From positions 69,501-133,500 of the forward strand of contig NZ_JAEKEZ010000006.1 in the NCBI RefSeq assembly GCF_016650815.1: a stretch of DNA of 64,000 nucleotides, written 5' to 3'. This stretch comes from Pseudomonas sp. TH31 (GTDB lineage Bacteria > Pseudomonadota > Gammaproteobacteria > Pseudomonadales > Pseudomonadaceae). The stretch's first letter is position 1. The number at the start of each line of letters is the position of its first letter. Position numbers and translations under genes: made by a program. Of the stretch, positions 26,308 through 35,190 are shown in pieces. The notes under the pieces were generated by a model. The model had not been told where the DNA came from and searched no databases. It worked only from the letters and a program-made list of their open reading frames with translations.

Positions 26308-27330
26308 TTACGCAACAGTCGCGGCACTGACCCGGCTACGGGTCTTTCGATGCACGTAATTCAACGCGGGTTTTTCAATCAATAGCCACGATATCGTGGC
26401 TAGAACAACGACAACTGCAATGGTTGCCAGCATTGAGGCGTAGAAGCCCAGGCTGGTGGTGTTGATCATGAGCTGCTGAACCGGGAAGGCGTAGAGATAC
26501 ATTCCATAGGACACATCAAATCGAGATTGAATAATCCGGTCCTTACAGAGCGTCCCGACTGACAGGACCAAGAGGCTGACGCCGATGGTCGCAAGCACCA
26601 TAACGAACGGGGTATTAAGCGAAACCAGCACAAGCGCCGCCGACAGTACCCCGGCCAGTAGTTTTGCTTTCGCACTGCTGAATGCACTCCGATAAAAATA
26701 CAACGAAGCCCCCACGAAGAAAGCGATTCCAACCGTTGAGTACACTAAAAACTTCGGTGCCATTGGGTGTACCGACTTGGTGCAGAGGTAGGCCGTTACA
26801 CAAAAGGCAAGCGTCATGAGCAAAGGCATAGCCGCTTTACGTAGGACCATCAGCGCCAGTGCAAGCGCGACGTAGAAACCGAACTCAATCTTTAACGTCC
26901 ACAAACTGCCGTTAAACGAATCCTTGAAAATAAAGTCGCTAGTGATGTCCCCTATGTCTGCGCGACCAAAAGCTGACACCTTCAAAAAGTCGGTTAACGC
27001 CTCTAGGCTGAATGCAAAACCGAAGCCGCCTTGCTTGCTGAACGCAGTGCCGAGGATGTAAACCATCACGAATGCACATGCGATCAACGCAGGGAAAATT
27101 CTCGCTATTCGCTTCGCCATATAATTGGAAAAGCTCGGAGTGTTTAAAAAGCTCTGAGTAATCAGGAAACCAGAAATGGCGAAGAAGGCCAGTACAGCAA
27201 TCGCCCCTAATGAGTTGTAGCCTTGCAGCACAGGTTCTTGTTGGCCGGAAAGAGCGTAATGGTGGCTGACCAATACAGCCAATGCCGCTATGTGCCTTAT
27301 CAGGTCGAATGAGTTGTCGCGATTAATCAC
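26308..27330 (-). CDS. OafA/YrhL-type membrane acyltransferase (probable O-antigen modification)
   Basis: A 340-residue protein with about ten membrane segments. The N-terminal NSFDLIRHIAALAVLVSHH is the acyltransferase 3 family start, with the key His in LVSHHYAL; the R-x2-R-like YMAKRIARIFPAL follows. The C-terminus is basic. Such enzymes acetylate LPS O-antigen or capsule sugars. It is convergent with the tail operon, has its own promoter region and lies at the attachment end, the usual site of lysogenic-conversion genes that change the phage receptor. Substrate unknown. Confidence 0.85.
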   Translation of the reverse strand: MINRDNSFDLIRHIAALAVLVSHHYALSGQQEPVLQGYNSLGAIAVLAFFAISGFLITQSFLNTPSFSNYMAKRIARIFPALIACAFVMVYILGTAFSKQGGFGFAFSLEALTDFLKVSAFGRADIGDITSDFIFKDSFNGSLWTLKIEFGFYVALALALMVLRKAAMPLLMTLAFCVTAYLCTKSVHPMAPKFLVYSTVGIAFFVGASLYFYRSAFSSAKAKLLAGVLSAALVLVSLNTPFVMVLATIGVSLLVLSVGTLCKDRIIQSRFDVSYGMYLYAFPVQQLMINTTSLGFYASMLATIAVVVVLATISWLLIEKPALNYVHRKTRSRVSAATVA

Positions 27331-27456
27331 GCACGGCTCCGTTTGTCATAAGCATCCATTAGAAATCTGTGCATGGTGGCTCGCCGCTTGGCGGGCCTAT
27401 AACGTCCCCAGCGGCTACCTCAGCCGTCGACAACCTTGGCGGCTGTGGTTTTTACC

Positions 27457-27752
27457 CTAGCGCTGCTCAAGAGCCGCCAACACATGCCCTGGGTCATTGT
27501 GTATGGCACGCAGCAGTGCCCGTGCAGGGCCTTCTGGCTCCCGTCGACCTTGCTCCCAGTTCTGTAGCGTTCCCACAGCAACATCAATCGCTTTGGCAAA
27601 GCGCGCCTGAGAAAGCCCTGTGGCCTTGCGGATCATTTTGACCTTCACCGCGTCCACATGGAACTCACGGGATGGCGGACGTTCACCACGGTCAATTTCG
27701 TCCATCTGGGTCATGCTTTCGACCAGACGGTTGAATAGATTTTTTCCATCAT
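27457..27752 (-). pseudogene. NadS/HigA-type antitoxin, N-terminal frame broken
   Basis: The C-terminal part (27457-27714) encodes GERPPSREFHVDAVKVKMIRKATGLSQARFAKAIDV..., an Xre-type helix-turn-helix followed by NWEQGRREPEGPA, the NadS/HigA pattern. Upstream the frame stays open and encodes the expected NLFNRLVESM, but it has no start. Restoring one base in the T6 run at 27740-27745 joins it to ATG 27749 (or 27752), overlapping the toxin stop. If the loss is real, translation could still start at ATG 27714 (85 residues). It should neutralise the toxin and repress the operon. Confidence 0.75.
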
Positions 27753-28063
27753 TTCCACCCTCTGTTTAATTCTGCCAGTACTTTCTTTTCCGCTAGGGAC
27801 AGATCGTCTTTGATCCCTTTACGGTAGATCAGGATCAACCGGATCTGGTAAGCCGCTGATAGGTGGAAATAGATCACCCGAACCCCACCGCTCTTACCTT
27901 TCCCGTTAGCGCTCCAGCGGACTTTCCTCAGTCCATTGGTGCCTTGGATCACATCACCAGCCGTTGGGTTTTCGGCTAGATATTCTTGAAATTCGCGATA
28001 GCTTTCATCGCTCAGAAGCTCGCCCAGGTCTTCCGTGAATATGGGGGACTCAATGAATATCAT
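27749..28063 (-). CDS. HigB/RelE-type toxin
   Basis: A 104-residue protein. TFTEDLGELLSDESYREFQEYLAENP-like features with GTNGLRKVRWSANGKGKSGGVRVIYFH are the RelE/HigB core, and R/K residues in KVRWS and GVRVIYF are the usual RNase surface. It is encoded before its antitoxin, as in higBA/relE-nadS pairs. It probably cuts mRNA at the ribosome. In a prophage it may act in stabilisation or exclusion of other phages. Confidence 0.82.
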   Translation of the reverse strand: MIFIESPIFTEDLGELLSDESYREFQEYLAENPTAGDVIQGTNGLRKVRWSANGKGKSGGVRVIYFHLSAAYQIRLILIYRKGIKDDLSLAEKKVLAELNRGWK

Positions 28064-28474
28064 CTCTATGCGCTATCCGTCATTGGCGTATATTCAGATT
28101 AATCGCTCGGCTCCTGCCGCGCAACATCCAGACGATCTATTTTTTCAACCCTTGAAAGCGGCAAAAACCTCGGCCGACAAAAAAATCTTCATGAAAAAGC
28201 ACTTATCCCCCTCCCGCCGACGGGCTTTGCGTTCCTTTTTTGTGCAAACCCACAGGGTGGTGCAATCAGGGCGCCAGGCCACGCCGGCCCTGGGGCTTCA
28301 CGGGGTAACGGTGATTGCACGATGTGAAAGGTTTTGCAAAGAAGTGCAACGGCCGAGTCAGAAAGTGTCCAAAAAGTGTCCAAAACTTTTATGACCCCGT
28401 GGGAAATATGGGGCCACAGACCAATAAAAATGGCAGTTTCTAGAGTTTTCCTAATAGACATTGGTACTTTTTTT
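28064..28474. other. Non-coding stretch with repeats before attR
   Basis: I see no credible gene in this 411-bp stretch. It holds a 9-bp inverted repeat GTGCAATCA (28260-28268) / TGATTGCAC (28312-28320) enclosing a smaller GC-rich hairpin, and a tandem repeat of AAGTGTCCAAA (28363-28385). Being next to the attachment site, these may be integrase arm or accessory-factor sites. Confidence 0.4.
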
Positions 28475-28522
28475 GGGCTCATAATCCCTTGGTCGTAGGT
28501 TCGAGTCCTACTGGGCCCACCA
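28475..28522 (+). other. 3' half of tRNA-Met(CAT): prophage attachment site attR
   Basis: From the anticodon loop CTCATAA on, a tRNA 3' half is complete: TCCC anticodon-stem arm, T-arm GTAGG-TTCGAGT-CCTAC, acceptor strand ending GGGCCCACCA. No D-arm or 5' acceptor strand lies upstream, so this is not a whole gene. It is the duplicated tRNA end made when an integrase uses tRNA-Met as attB. The intact tRNA should be at the other prophage end. Confidence 0.8.
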
Positions 28523-28527
28523 AACAA

Positions 28528-28553
28528 AAAGCCGCGTATATACGCGGCTTTTT
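28528..28553. terminator. Rho-independent terminator of the tRNA-Met locus
   Basis: A perfect palindrome AAAGCCGCGTATATACGCGG continuing to CTTTTT, just after the CCA end of the tRNA fragment. It is the host terminator of the tRNA transcription unit, retained outside the prophage. Confidence 0.85.
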
Positions 28554-28693
28554 CGTGCCTGGGGTTCTGGTTTTGTTTTGCGCACCACATTACGCAGCCG
28601 TCACTACTGGCCAACCCCTATCAACTTTGGGTATGGTCGCGCTTCGTCGTCGAAGGACCTGTTCGACGTAACTAAGACAAAAGGAATTTGCAG

Positions 28694-29362
28694 ATGAAGA
28701 GCGCCATTTTCACTAGCCTGCTTACCGCGCTGGTTACCGCAGGCATTCCTGCAATGGCCCAGGCAAAGGCGAGCGTCGCTGAGGTTTTCAACGGGGACAT
28801 GCTTGGCACTGATTTGCGTTACTTCGAATCCGTCGCCGGTATTGCGCGGGAAACCGCAGGTGACCAGCACACCTACAAGGTCGAAGGGTGTGAGATCACG
28901 GCGACAGCGGGCGGCGGCACGATCAGCGCTTTACGCATGGAACTTTCGCCTAAATGCCCGGCCGACTTGAAATCATTCATCGGTGACTCGTTCGCGCCCC
29001 CGGCGAGCAAACCGCTGACCTTTGGTAACTTTCAGGAAGCCGCCGGTGATATCAGTTTCTACGCCGACTGCCTGACCATGTGTGGCAATGCGGCCGACCC
29101 TTCGGTTTATGCCTTGTGGGATGGACCGCACGCGGCGAACTTCCGTCAGGTACTGCTGGAAGTTGTACTGGTCAGCGATCAAGCACTGGAAGCGTCCAAT
29201 CAATGGCAAGCCAGCATGACCAAGGTCAAAGGCGAAGACTTCGTTACAGAGACCCGCTTCAACTGCGAGCGAACATTTGATGAGCCCGCGCAGAAAAGCT
29301 TTCAAGCGGTGCAGGTCACAGCCATCACTATCGGCTCGGAACTGACTAAACCTGGCTGCTGA
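28694..29362 (+). CDS. Secreted protein of unknown function
   Basis: A 222-residue protein. ATG 28694 has AAGGAA at 28681-28686. The N-terminus is a Sec signal peptide (SAIFTSLLTALVTAGIPAMAQAKA, cleavage probably after AQA). The mature part has six cysteines, including CLTMCG, suggesting disulfides in the periplasm. No known domain was recognised. It lies alone between the tRNA terminator and a bidirectional terminator shared with gcd. Confidence 0.65.
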   Translation: MKSAIFTSLLTALVTAGIPAMAQAKASVAEVFNGDMLGTDLRYFESVAGIARETAGDQHTYKVEGCEITATAGGGTISALRMELSPKCPADLKSFIGDSFAPPASKPLTFGNFQEAAGDISFYADCLTMCGNAADPSVYALWDGPHAANFRQVLLEVVLVSDQALEASNQWQASMTKVKGEDFVTETRFNCERTFDEPAQKSFQAVQVTAITIGSELTKPGC

Positions 29363-29383
29363 TTCGGCTTGGCCACGCTGACG

Positions 29384-29411
29384 AAAAAGCCGCGCAATCG
29401 CGCGGCTTTTT
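29384..29411. terminator. Bidirectional terminator
   Basis: AAAAAGCCGCGC-AATC-GCGCGGCTTTTT: 7-bp GC stem flanked by A and T runs. It serves the secreted-protein gene (plus) and the convergent gcd gene (minus). Confidence 0.88.
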
Positions 29412-29430
29412 CATACCTGCCATTCAGTCC

Positions 29431-31803
29431 TTACTGAGGCAAAGCATACGCAATCACATAGTCCCCCCGATCCGGCGACTGCCGCGCACCGCCCACCGTC
29501 AGCAGGATGTACTGCTTACCGGTCTTGGGCGAAACGTAGGTCATCGGCCCGGACTGACTGCCCACCGGCAACCGTGACTTCCAGATCTCATTACCGTTGC
29601 CGGTATCAAAGGCACGCAGATAGAAATCCTGAGTCCCGGCGAAGAACAGCAGCCCCGACTGAGTCGCCAGCGAAGCGCCGAGCGTCGGCATGCCGATCGG
29701 GATCTGCAAGTGCATGCGGATGCCCAGCGGGCCGGTGTCCTGTACGGTGCCGACCGGGACTTGCCAGATCAGTTTGTGGGTCTTGAGGTCGATGGCGGAC
29801 ATGGTGCCAAACGGTGGTTTCTGGCATGGAATGCCGGCCGCCGAGAGGAAGCGCTCGCGCATGGCGCCGAACGGGGTGCCTTCTTGCGGGACGACGCCCA
29901 TTTCAATACCGCTGGCCCCGGCGGCGATTTTGTTGCGCGGGATCATGTAGTTGGCCAGGCCCAAGCGCATGTCGTTGACGAACATGTAATTCGTGTTCGG
30001 ATCGACCGAGACGCTGCCCCAGTTCATGCCGCCCAGGGAACCCGGGAATTGCAACGCACGATCAAGCCCCGGCGGCGTATAGACGCCTTCGTGGCGCATG
30101 CCTTTGAACTGGATGCGGCACATCAACTGGTCGAACGGCGTAGCGCCCCACATATCGGATTCGGTCAGGGTCTGGTTGCCGATTGACGGCATGTCCACCG
30201 AGAACGGCTGGGTCGGCGAGTAGCGTTCGCCTGGCACGTTGCCTTGCGGGACCTTGCGCTCTTCGACGCGGGCGATCGGCACGCCGGTCTCACGGTTGAG
30301 CAGGAAGATCTCGCCTTGCTTGGTGACTTGTGCCAAGGCTGGCTGGGTGCCGCCCTTGTCGTCCGGCACGTCGTAGAGGAGTGGTTGTGCCGGCAGATCG
30401 AAGTCCCAGAGGTCGTGGTGAGTGGTCTGGAAGTGCCAGCGTACCTGACCGGTTTTCACGTCGAGGGCGACGATGGACGAATTCCACTTGTCATCGAGTG
30501 CCGTACGTTGGCCGCCAAAGAAATCCGGGGTGGCGTTGCCGGTCGGCAAGTAGACCAGACCCAGTTTGGCGTCGTAGGACATGGCCGACCAGACGTTCGG
30601 TGTGCCACGGGTATACGTCTCACCGGCCGGCGGGCGTTTGGTGGTGTTCGGATTGCCCGGATCCCACGCCCAGGCCAGCTCACCGCTGCGCACATCGTAG
30701 GCACGGACCACGCCTGGCGGTTCGCCGGTGGAGTAATTATCGGCCACGCGGCCACCGACGATCACCACATTGCCGGCAACCAACGGCGTTGAAGTCTGCT
30801 GGTAGTAACCCGGTTTGACTTCGCCCATGTCGGTTTTCAGATCGACGGTGCCTTTGTCGCCAAAGTCTTCGCACGGCTTGCCGGTTTCGGCATTGATGGC
30901 GATCAAGCGGGCATCGCCGGTCGGCAGGAACAGACGTTTCGCACAGACGGTTGGTGTGTTGTCCGCAGACGCAGGCGTTTCTGAGTAACCCAGGCCACGG
31001 CAACGCTGCCAGTTTGGCGCGGTGCCTTGCGGGTCGAACTTCCAGCGCTGAGTGCCGGTGTCGGCGTCCAGGGCGAAGACTTTGCCGTAAGCGGTGCAGG
31101 TGTAGACCGTGTCACCGATTTGCAGCGGGGTATTCTGGTCTTCGGCGCCAGCGCCAGTGCTGACCGGGATGTCGCCCGTATGGAAGGTCCAGGCGACCTG
31201 CAATTTGTCGATGTTGCCTTTGTTAATCTGGTCCAGCGCGGCGAAGCGGTTACCGGCGGTGGTGTTGCCCCAGTGGGCCCAGTCTTTCTGTTCGGTGCCC
31301 GGAGTGACCGGTGTTACTGCAGGTTCGGTGGTGGCTTTGACCACATGCGTCGGCACGAACATGTAGGCCAGGGTGACGACGACGCCTACACCCAGGAGGC
31401 CGGCCAGACCATACGCGCCGCGACCCGCTGTCGCGCCAGATGCGCGCACCAGCGTCGGATAGATCAGCGCGACGACCAACCCAATCACGGCGAAAGTCAG
31501 TACGCGGGAAACCAGCGGCCAATAGTCGAAACCGCTGTCCCAAACGGCCCAGATCGCTGTGAGAATCAGCGCCACGCCATACAGCCACGCACCTTGCGGC
31601 TTACGCCGGGCAACCATCAACCCGGACACCAGCATCGCCAGGCCCATCAGCAGGAAGTACCAACTCCCGCCCAAAGTCGCCAGGTAACCGCCGCCACCGG
31701 CCAGGCCGAACCCGATCAAGGCGATCAGGACACCCAGCCCACGCAGCAACCACTTGCTGCCGGTGGCAGCCCCAGAATTATTCATGTCGGAAGATTTCCC
31801 CAT
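29431..31803 (-). CDS. gcd: Membrane-bound PQQ-dependent glucose dehydrogenase
   Basis: About 790 residues, the usual Gcd length. The N-terminus has five membrane helices (residues about 15-150). The rest is the quinoprotein beta-propeller, with motifs such as KDWAHWGNTTAGNRFAALDQI, WSAMSYDAKLGLVYLPTGN and TTHHDLWDFDLPAQP. It oxidises glucose to gluconate in the periplasm with PQQ and passes electrons to ubiquinone. The start is uncertain: ATG 31803, TTG 31812 or ATG 31785 are possible, none with a strong ribosome site. The pqq genes lie 4-10 kb away. Confidence 0.92.
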   Translation of the reverse strand: MGKSSDMNNSGAATGSKWLLRGLGVLIALIGFGLAGGGGYLATLGGSWYFLLMGLAMLVSGLMVARRKPQGAWLYGVALILTAIWAVWDSGFDYWPLVSRVLTFAVIGLVVALIYPTLVRASGATAGRGAYGLAGLLGVGVVVTLAYMFVPTHVVKATTEPAVTPVTPGTEQKDWAHWGNTTAGNRFAALDQINKGNIDKLQVAWTFHTGDIPVSTGAGAEDQNTPLQIGDTVYTCTAYGKVFALDADTGTQRWKFDPQGTAPNWQRCRGLGYSETPASADNTPTVCAKRLFLPTGDARLIAINAETGKPCEDFGDKGTVDLKTDMGEVKPGYYQQTSTPLVAGNVVIVGGRVADNYSTGEPPGVVRAYDVRSGELAWAWDPGNPNTTKRPPAGETYTRGTPNVWSAMSYDAKLGLVYLPTGNATPDFFGGQRTALDDKWNSSIVALDVKTGQVRWHFQTTHHDLWDFDLPAQPLLYDVPDDKGGTQPALAQVTKQGEIFLLNRETGVPIARVEERKVPQGNVPGERYSPTQPFSVDMPSIGNQTLTESDMWGATPFDQLMCRIQFKGMRHEGVYTPPGLDRALQFPGSLGGMNWGSVSVDPNTNYMFVNDMRLGLANYMIPRNKIAAGASGIEMGVVPQEGTPFGAMRERFLSAAGIPCQKPPFGTMSAIDLKTHKLIWQVPVGTVQDTGPLGIRMHLQIPIGMPTLGASLATQSGLLFFAGTQDFYLRAFDTGNGNEIWKSRLPVGSQSGPMTYVSPKTGKQYILLTVGGARQSPDRGDYVIAYALPQ

Positions 31804-31968
31804 TTGTGACAAGAGCGAAATTATGTACCACCTAGTTACTTATGACAATTTGTCGCAGGCAAAAATGTTCTGAACGGTACAAAGCACTGCTGAAATAACC
31901 GCTACGAGCGCTGCGTGGGATGTGTCTGTAACATGCTGCCCATCGATGTTTGCCGCTGGAGACGACCC

Positions 31969-32430
31969 TTGCCTGACACCCGCCCGCCCGTTCTTGACGA
32001 AATCGACCGCCAGTTGATCGCTGCCTTGCAGATCAATGCCCGTGAAAGCGTGGCCATGCTCGCCCGGCAACTGGGCATCGCCCGGACCACGGTCACGTCA
32101 CGATTGGCGCGGCTGGAAAAGGCCAGGGTGATTACCGGTTACGGCGTGCGCCTTGGGCAGCGTGTGGTGGATGGTGGGTTGCAGGCGTATGTCGGGATTA
32201 CCGTGCAGCCGCGTTCTGGCAAGGAAGTGCTGCGCCGGCTGAGTGCGATGGCTCAAGTGCAGCAGTTGTGTGCGGTGAGTGGCGAATTTGATTATGTGGC
32301 GTGGCTGCGGACCGACTCGCCGGAGCAGCTGGATCAGTTGCTGGATCAGATTGGCAGTGTGGATGGGGTGGAGAAGACAACCACTTCGATCATTTTGAGT
32401 AGCAAGATTGATCGAGGGCAGCCGGTTTGA
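31969..32430 (+). CDS. Lrp/AsnC-family regulator
   Basis: A 153-residue protein. TTG 31969 is preferred because GGAGA lies at 31958-31962, 6 bp upstream; ATG 31933 is the alternative. LDEIDRQLIAALQINARESVAMLARQLGIARTTVTSRLARLEKARVITGYGV is the Lrp-type helix-turn-helix, followed by the RAM ligand domain (LQAYVGITVQ...VAWLRTDSPEQLDQLLDQIGSVDGVEKTTTSIIL). It is divergent from gcd and upstream of davBA, so a role in lysine-responsive control of davBA is likely (inference). Confidence 0.85.
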   Translation: MPDTRPPVLDEIDRQLIAALQINARESVAMLARQLGIARTTVTSRLARLEKARVITGYGVRLGQRVVDGGLQAYVGITVQPRSGKEVLRRLSAMAQVQQLCAVSGEFDYVAWLRTDSPEQLDQLLDQIGSVDGVEKTTTSIILSSKIDRGQPV

Positions 32431-32466
32431 GTTTCGGGCCGGTATTTTTGTGGTGATGGTTAGGCC

Positions 32467-32493
32467 TCCTTCGCGGGCAAGCCTCGCTCCTAC
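32467..32493. repeat. REP element (single)
   Basis: TTCGCGGGCAAGCCTCGCTC core: a single copy of the Pseudomonas REP sequence in the gap between the Lrp gene and davB. Confidence 0.8.
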
Positions 32494-32652
32494 CTGGGCA
32501 GTGTGCAGCTTTAGATCGTCATATTGATCAAGTAACTGGCATAACGACGACACATTGCGTCTTATTAACGTGTTCTACGCGCTCTAGAATGGCTGCCATC
32601 TTTTCCTATACTCAGACGCGCATCCCGCGTCGGGGCGCCAGCAAGGTCAGCC

Positions 32653-34335
32653 ATGAACAAGAATAATCGCCATCCTGCAGACGGTAAAAAACCAGTCACC
32701 ATTTTCGGCCCGGACTTTCCGTTCGCCTTCGACGACTGGATCGAGCACCCCGCCGGCCTGGGCAGTATTCCTGAGCACAACCATGGCGCCGAAGTGGCGA
32801 TCGTCGGTGGCGGCATCGCCGGTTTGGTCGCGGCTTACGAGCTGATGAAACTGGGTTTGAAACCCGTCGTCTACGAAGCCTCGAAAATGGGCGGTCGTCT
32901 GCGCTCCCAGGCGTTCAACGGCGCCGAAGGCATCATCGCCGAGCTCGGCGGCATGCGTTTCCCGGTGTCGTCCACCGCGTTTTATCACTACGTCGACAAG
33001 CTCGGCCTGGAAACCAAACCGTTCCCGAACCCGCTGACGCCTGCGTCCGGCAGCACGGTGATCGACCTGGAAGGCCAGACCCATTACGCACAAAAATTGG
33101 CGGATCTTCCTGCGCTGTTCCAGGAAGTGGCTGACGCTTGGGCGGACGCGCTGGAAGACGGCTCGCGCTTCAAAGAGATCCAGCAAGCGATCCGCGACCG
33201 CGACGTGCCTCGCCTCAAAGAGCTGTGGAACACCCTGGTTCCGCTGTGGGACGACCGCACCTTCTACGACTTTGTCGCCACCTCCAAAGCCTTCGCCAAG
33301 CTGTCGTTCCATCACCGCGAAGTATTTGGCCAGGTCGGTTTCGGCACTGGCGGCTGGGACTCTGACTTCCCGAACTCGATGCTGGAAATCTTCCGCGTAG
33401 TAATGACCAACTGCGACGATCACCAGCATCTGGTAGTCGGCGGCGTCGAGCAAGTGCCACTGGGCATCTGGCGCCACGTGCCGGAACGTTGCGTGCACTG
33501 GCCGGAAGGTACCAGCCTCAGTTCCTTGCACAGCGGTGCCCCGCGCACTGGCGTGAAGAAAATTGCCCACGCGGCAGACGGTCGTTTTGCCGTCACCGAC
33601 AACTGGGGCGACACCCGCGAATACGCCGCCGTACTGACCACCTGCCAGAGCTGGCTGCTGACCACCCAGATCGAATGCGACGAAACCCTGTTCTCGCAAA
33701 AGATGTGGATGGCTCTCGACCGCACTCGCTACATGCAATCGTCGAAAACCTTCGTGATGGTCGACCGTCCATTCTGGAAGGACAAGGATCCGGAAACCGG
33801 TCGCGACCTGATGAGCATGACCCTCACCGATCGCCTGACCCGTGGCACTTATCTGTTCGACAACGGCGACGACAAGCCGGGCGTGATTTGCCTGTCGTAC
33901 TCGTGGATGAGCGACGCGTTGAAAATGCTTCCACAGCCGGTGGAAAAACGCGTGAAGCTGGCACTGGATGCGTTGAAGAAGATCTACCCGAAAGTCGACA
34001 TTGCCGCGCGGATCATCGGTGACCCGATCACCGTGTCCTGGGAAGCCGACCCGCATTTCCTTGGCGCCTTCAAAGGCGCCCTGCCCGGCCACTACCGCTA
34101 CAACCAGCGCATGTACGCGCACTTTATGCAGGACGACATGCCAGCCGAGCAACGTGGGATTTTTATCGCTGGTGACGACGTTTCGTGGACGCCGGCCTGG
34201 GTTGAAGGCGCGGTGCAGACCTCGCTCAACGCGGTGTGGGGCATCATGAAACACTTCGGCGGTGCAACTCACGCCGAGAACCCGGGTCCAGGAGATGTGT
34301 TTAACGAGATCGGTCCGATCGCCCTACCCGAGTAA
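32653..34335 (+). CDS. davB: L-lysine 2-monooxygenase
   Basis: A 560-residue flavoprotein. VAIVGGGIAGLVAAYELMKLG is the FAD-binding Rossmann motif (about residues 48-68), then VVYEASKMGGRLRS and GGMRFP as in flavin amine oxidases. The sequence agrees closely with P. putida DavB as I remember it (KKPVTIFGPDFPFAFDDW near the start, GPGDVFNEIGPIAL at the end). DavB converts lysine to 5-aminovaleramide, CO2 and water. The next gene, davA, follows after 12 bp. Confidence 0.93.
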   Translation: MNKNNRHPADGKKPVTIFGPDFPFAFDDWIEHPAGLGSIPEHNHGAEVAIVGGGIAGLVAAYELMKLGLKPVVYEASKMGGRLRSQAFNGAEGIIAELGGMRFPVSSTAFYHYVDKLGLETKPFPNPLTPASGSTVIDLEGQTHYAQKLADLPALFQEVADAWADALEDGSRFKEIQQAIRDRDVPRLKELWNTLVPLWDDRTFYDFVATSKAFAKLSFHHREVFGQVGFGTGGWDSDFPNSMLEIFRVVMTNCDDHQHLVVGGVEQVPLGIWRHVPERCVHWPEGTSLSSLHSGAPRTGVKKIAHAADGRFAVTDNWGDTREYAAVLTTCQSWLLTTQIECDETLFSQKMWMALDRTRYMQSSKTFVMVDRPFWKDKDPETGRDLMSMTLTDRLTRGTYLFDNGDDKPGVICLSYSWMSDALKMLPQPVEKRVKLALDALKKIYPKVDIAARIIGDPITVSWEADPHFLGAFKGALPGHYRYNQRMYAHFMQDDMPAEQRGIFIAGDDVSWTPAWVEGAVQTSLNAVWGIMKHFGGATHAENPGPGDVFNEIGPIALPE

Positions 34336-34347
34336 GAGGAATCCGAA

Positions 34348-35142
34348 ATGCGCGTAGCCCTTTACCAATGTCCACCGCTGCCCCTGGACGTCGCCGGCAA
34401 TCTGCAACGTCTGCATCAATTGGCGCTGGAGGCCAAAGGTGCCGACTTGCTGGTGCTGCCGGAGATGTTCCTGACCGGTTACAACATCGGCGTCGATGCG
34501 GTGAACGTCCTCGCGGAGGTGCACAACGGTGAGTCGGCGCAGCAGGTCGCGCGCATTGCCAAAACGGCGGGGATCGCCATTTTGTATGGCTATCCCGAAC
34601 GCACCGAAGACGGCCAGATCTACAACTCGGTGCAGTTGATCGACGCCCATGGCGAACGCCTGTGCAATTACCGCAAGACGCACCTGTTCGGCGACCTTGA
34701 TCACTCGATGTTCAGCGCCGGCGGGGATGATTTCCCGCTGGTTGAACTCAATGGCTGGAAGCTTGGCTTCCTGATTTGCTACGACATGGAATTCCCGGAA
34801 AACGCCCGGCGTCTGGCCCTGGCCGGCGCCGAGCTGATTCTGGTGCCGACGGCGAACATGATTCCCTTCGATTTCGTCGCTGACGTCACCGTCCGCGCCC
34901 GAGCCTTCGAAAACCAGTGTTATGTGGCTTATGCCAACTACTGCGGCCACGAAGGCGAGATCCACTATTGCGGCCAAAGCAGCATCGCCGCGCCGGATGG
35001 CAGCCGTATCGCCCAAGCCGGACTGGATGAAGCGTTGATTGTTGGCGAGTTGGACCGGCAGTTGATGGTCGATTCCCGCGCCGCCAATCGCTACCTGCTT
35101 GATCGCCGCCCCGAGCTGTATGGCGAGCTGAACAAGCGCTGA
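34348..35142 (+). CDS. davA: 5-aminovaleramidase (nitrilase superfamily)
   Basis: A 264-residue carbon-nitrogen hydrolase. The Glu-Lys-Cys triad of the superfamily is seen as E in VLPEMFLTGYN, K in YRKTHLF and C in LICYDMEFPENAR. It matches P. putida DavA in length and in pairing with davB. It hydrolyses 5-aminovaleramide to 5-aminovalerate, feeding glutarate catabolism (davDT, not in the window). Confidence 0.93.
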   Translation: MRVALYQCPPLPLDVAGNLQRLHQLALEAKGADLLVLPEMFLTGYNIGVDAVNVLAEVHNGESAQQVARIAKTAGIAILYGYPERTEDGQIYNSVQLIDAHGERLCNYRKTHLFGDLDHSMFSAGGDDFPLVELNGWKLGFLICYDMEFPENARRLALAGAELILVPTANMIPFDFVADVTVRARAFENQCYVAYANYCGHEGEIHYCGQSSIAAPDGSRIAQAGLDEALIVGELDRQLMVDSRAANRYLLDRRPELYGELNKR

Positions 35143-35190
35143 GTGACCGTTATCCGCTAGCATTAGCGCTTCTCTGTTCTGGAAGTGCTC

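Noticed and set aside
28035..28394. Possible 119-residue protein before attR
   Set aside because: No ribosome site, no motif, and it overlaps the toxin start and the inverted repeats.
32647..34272. Long open frame on the minus strand (541 codons)
   Set aside because: Antisense to davB, which matches a known enzyme over its whole length.
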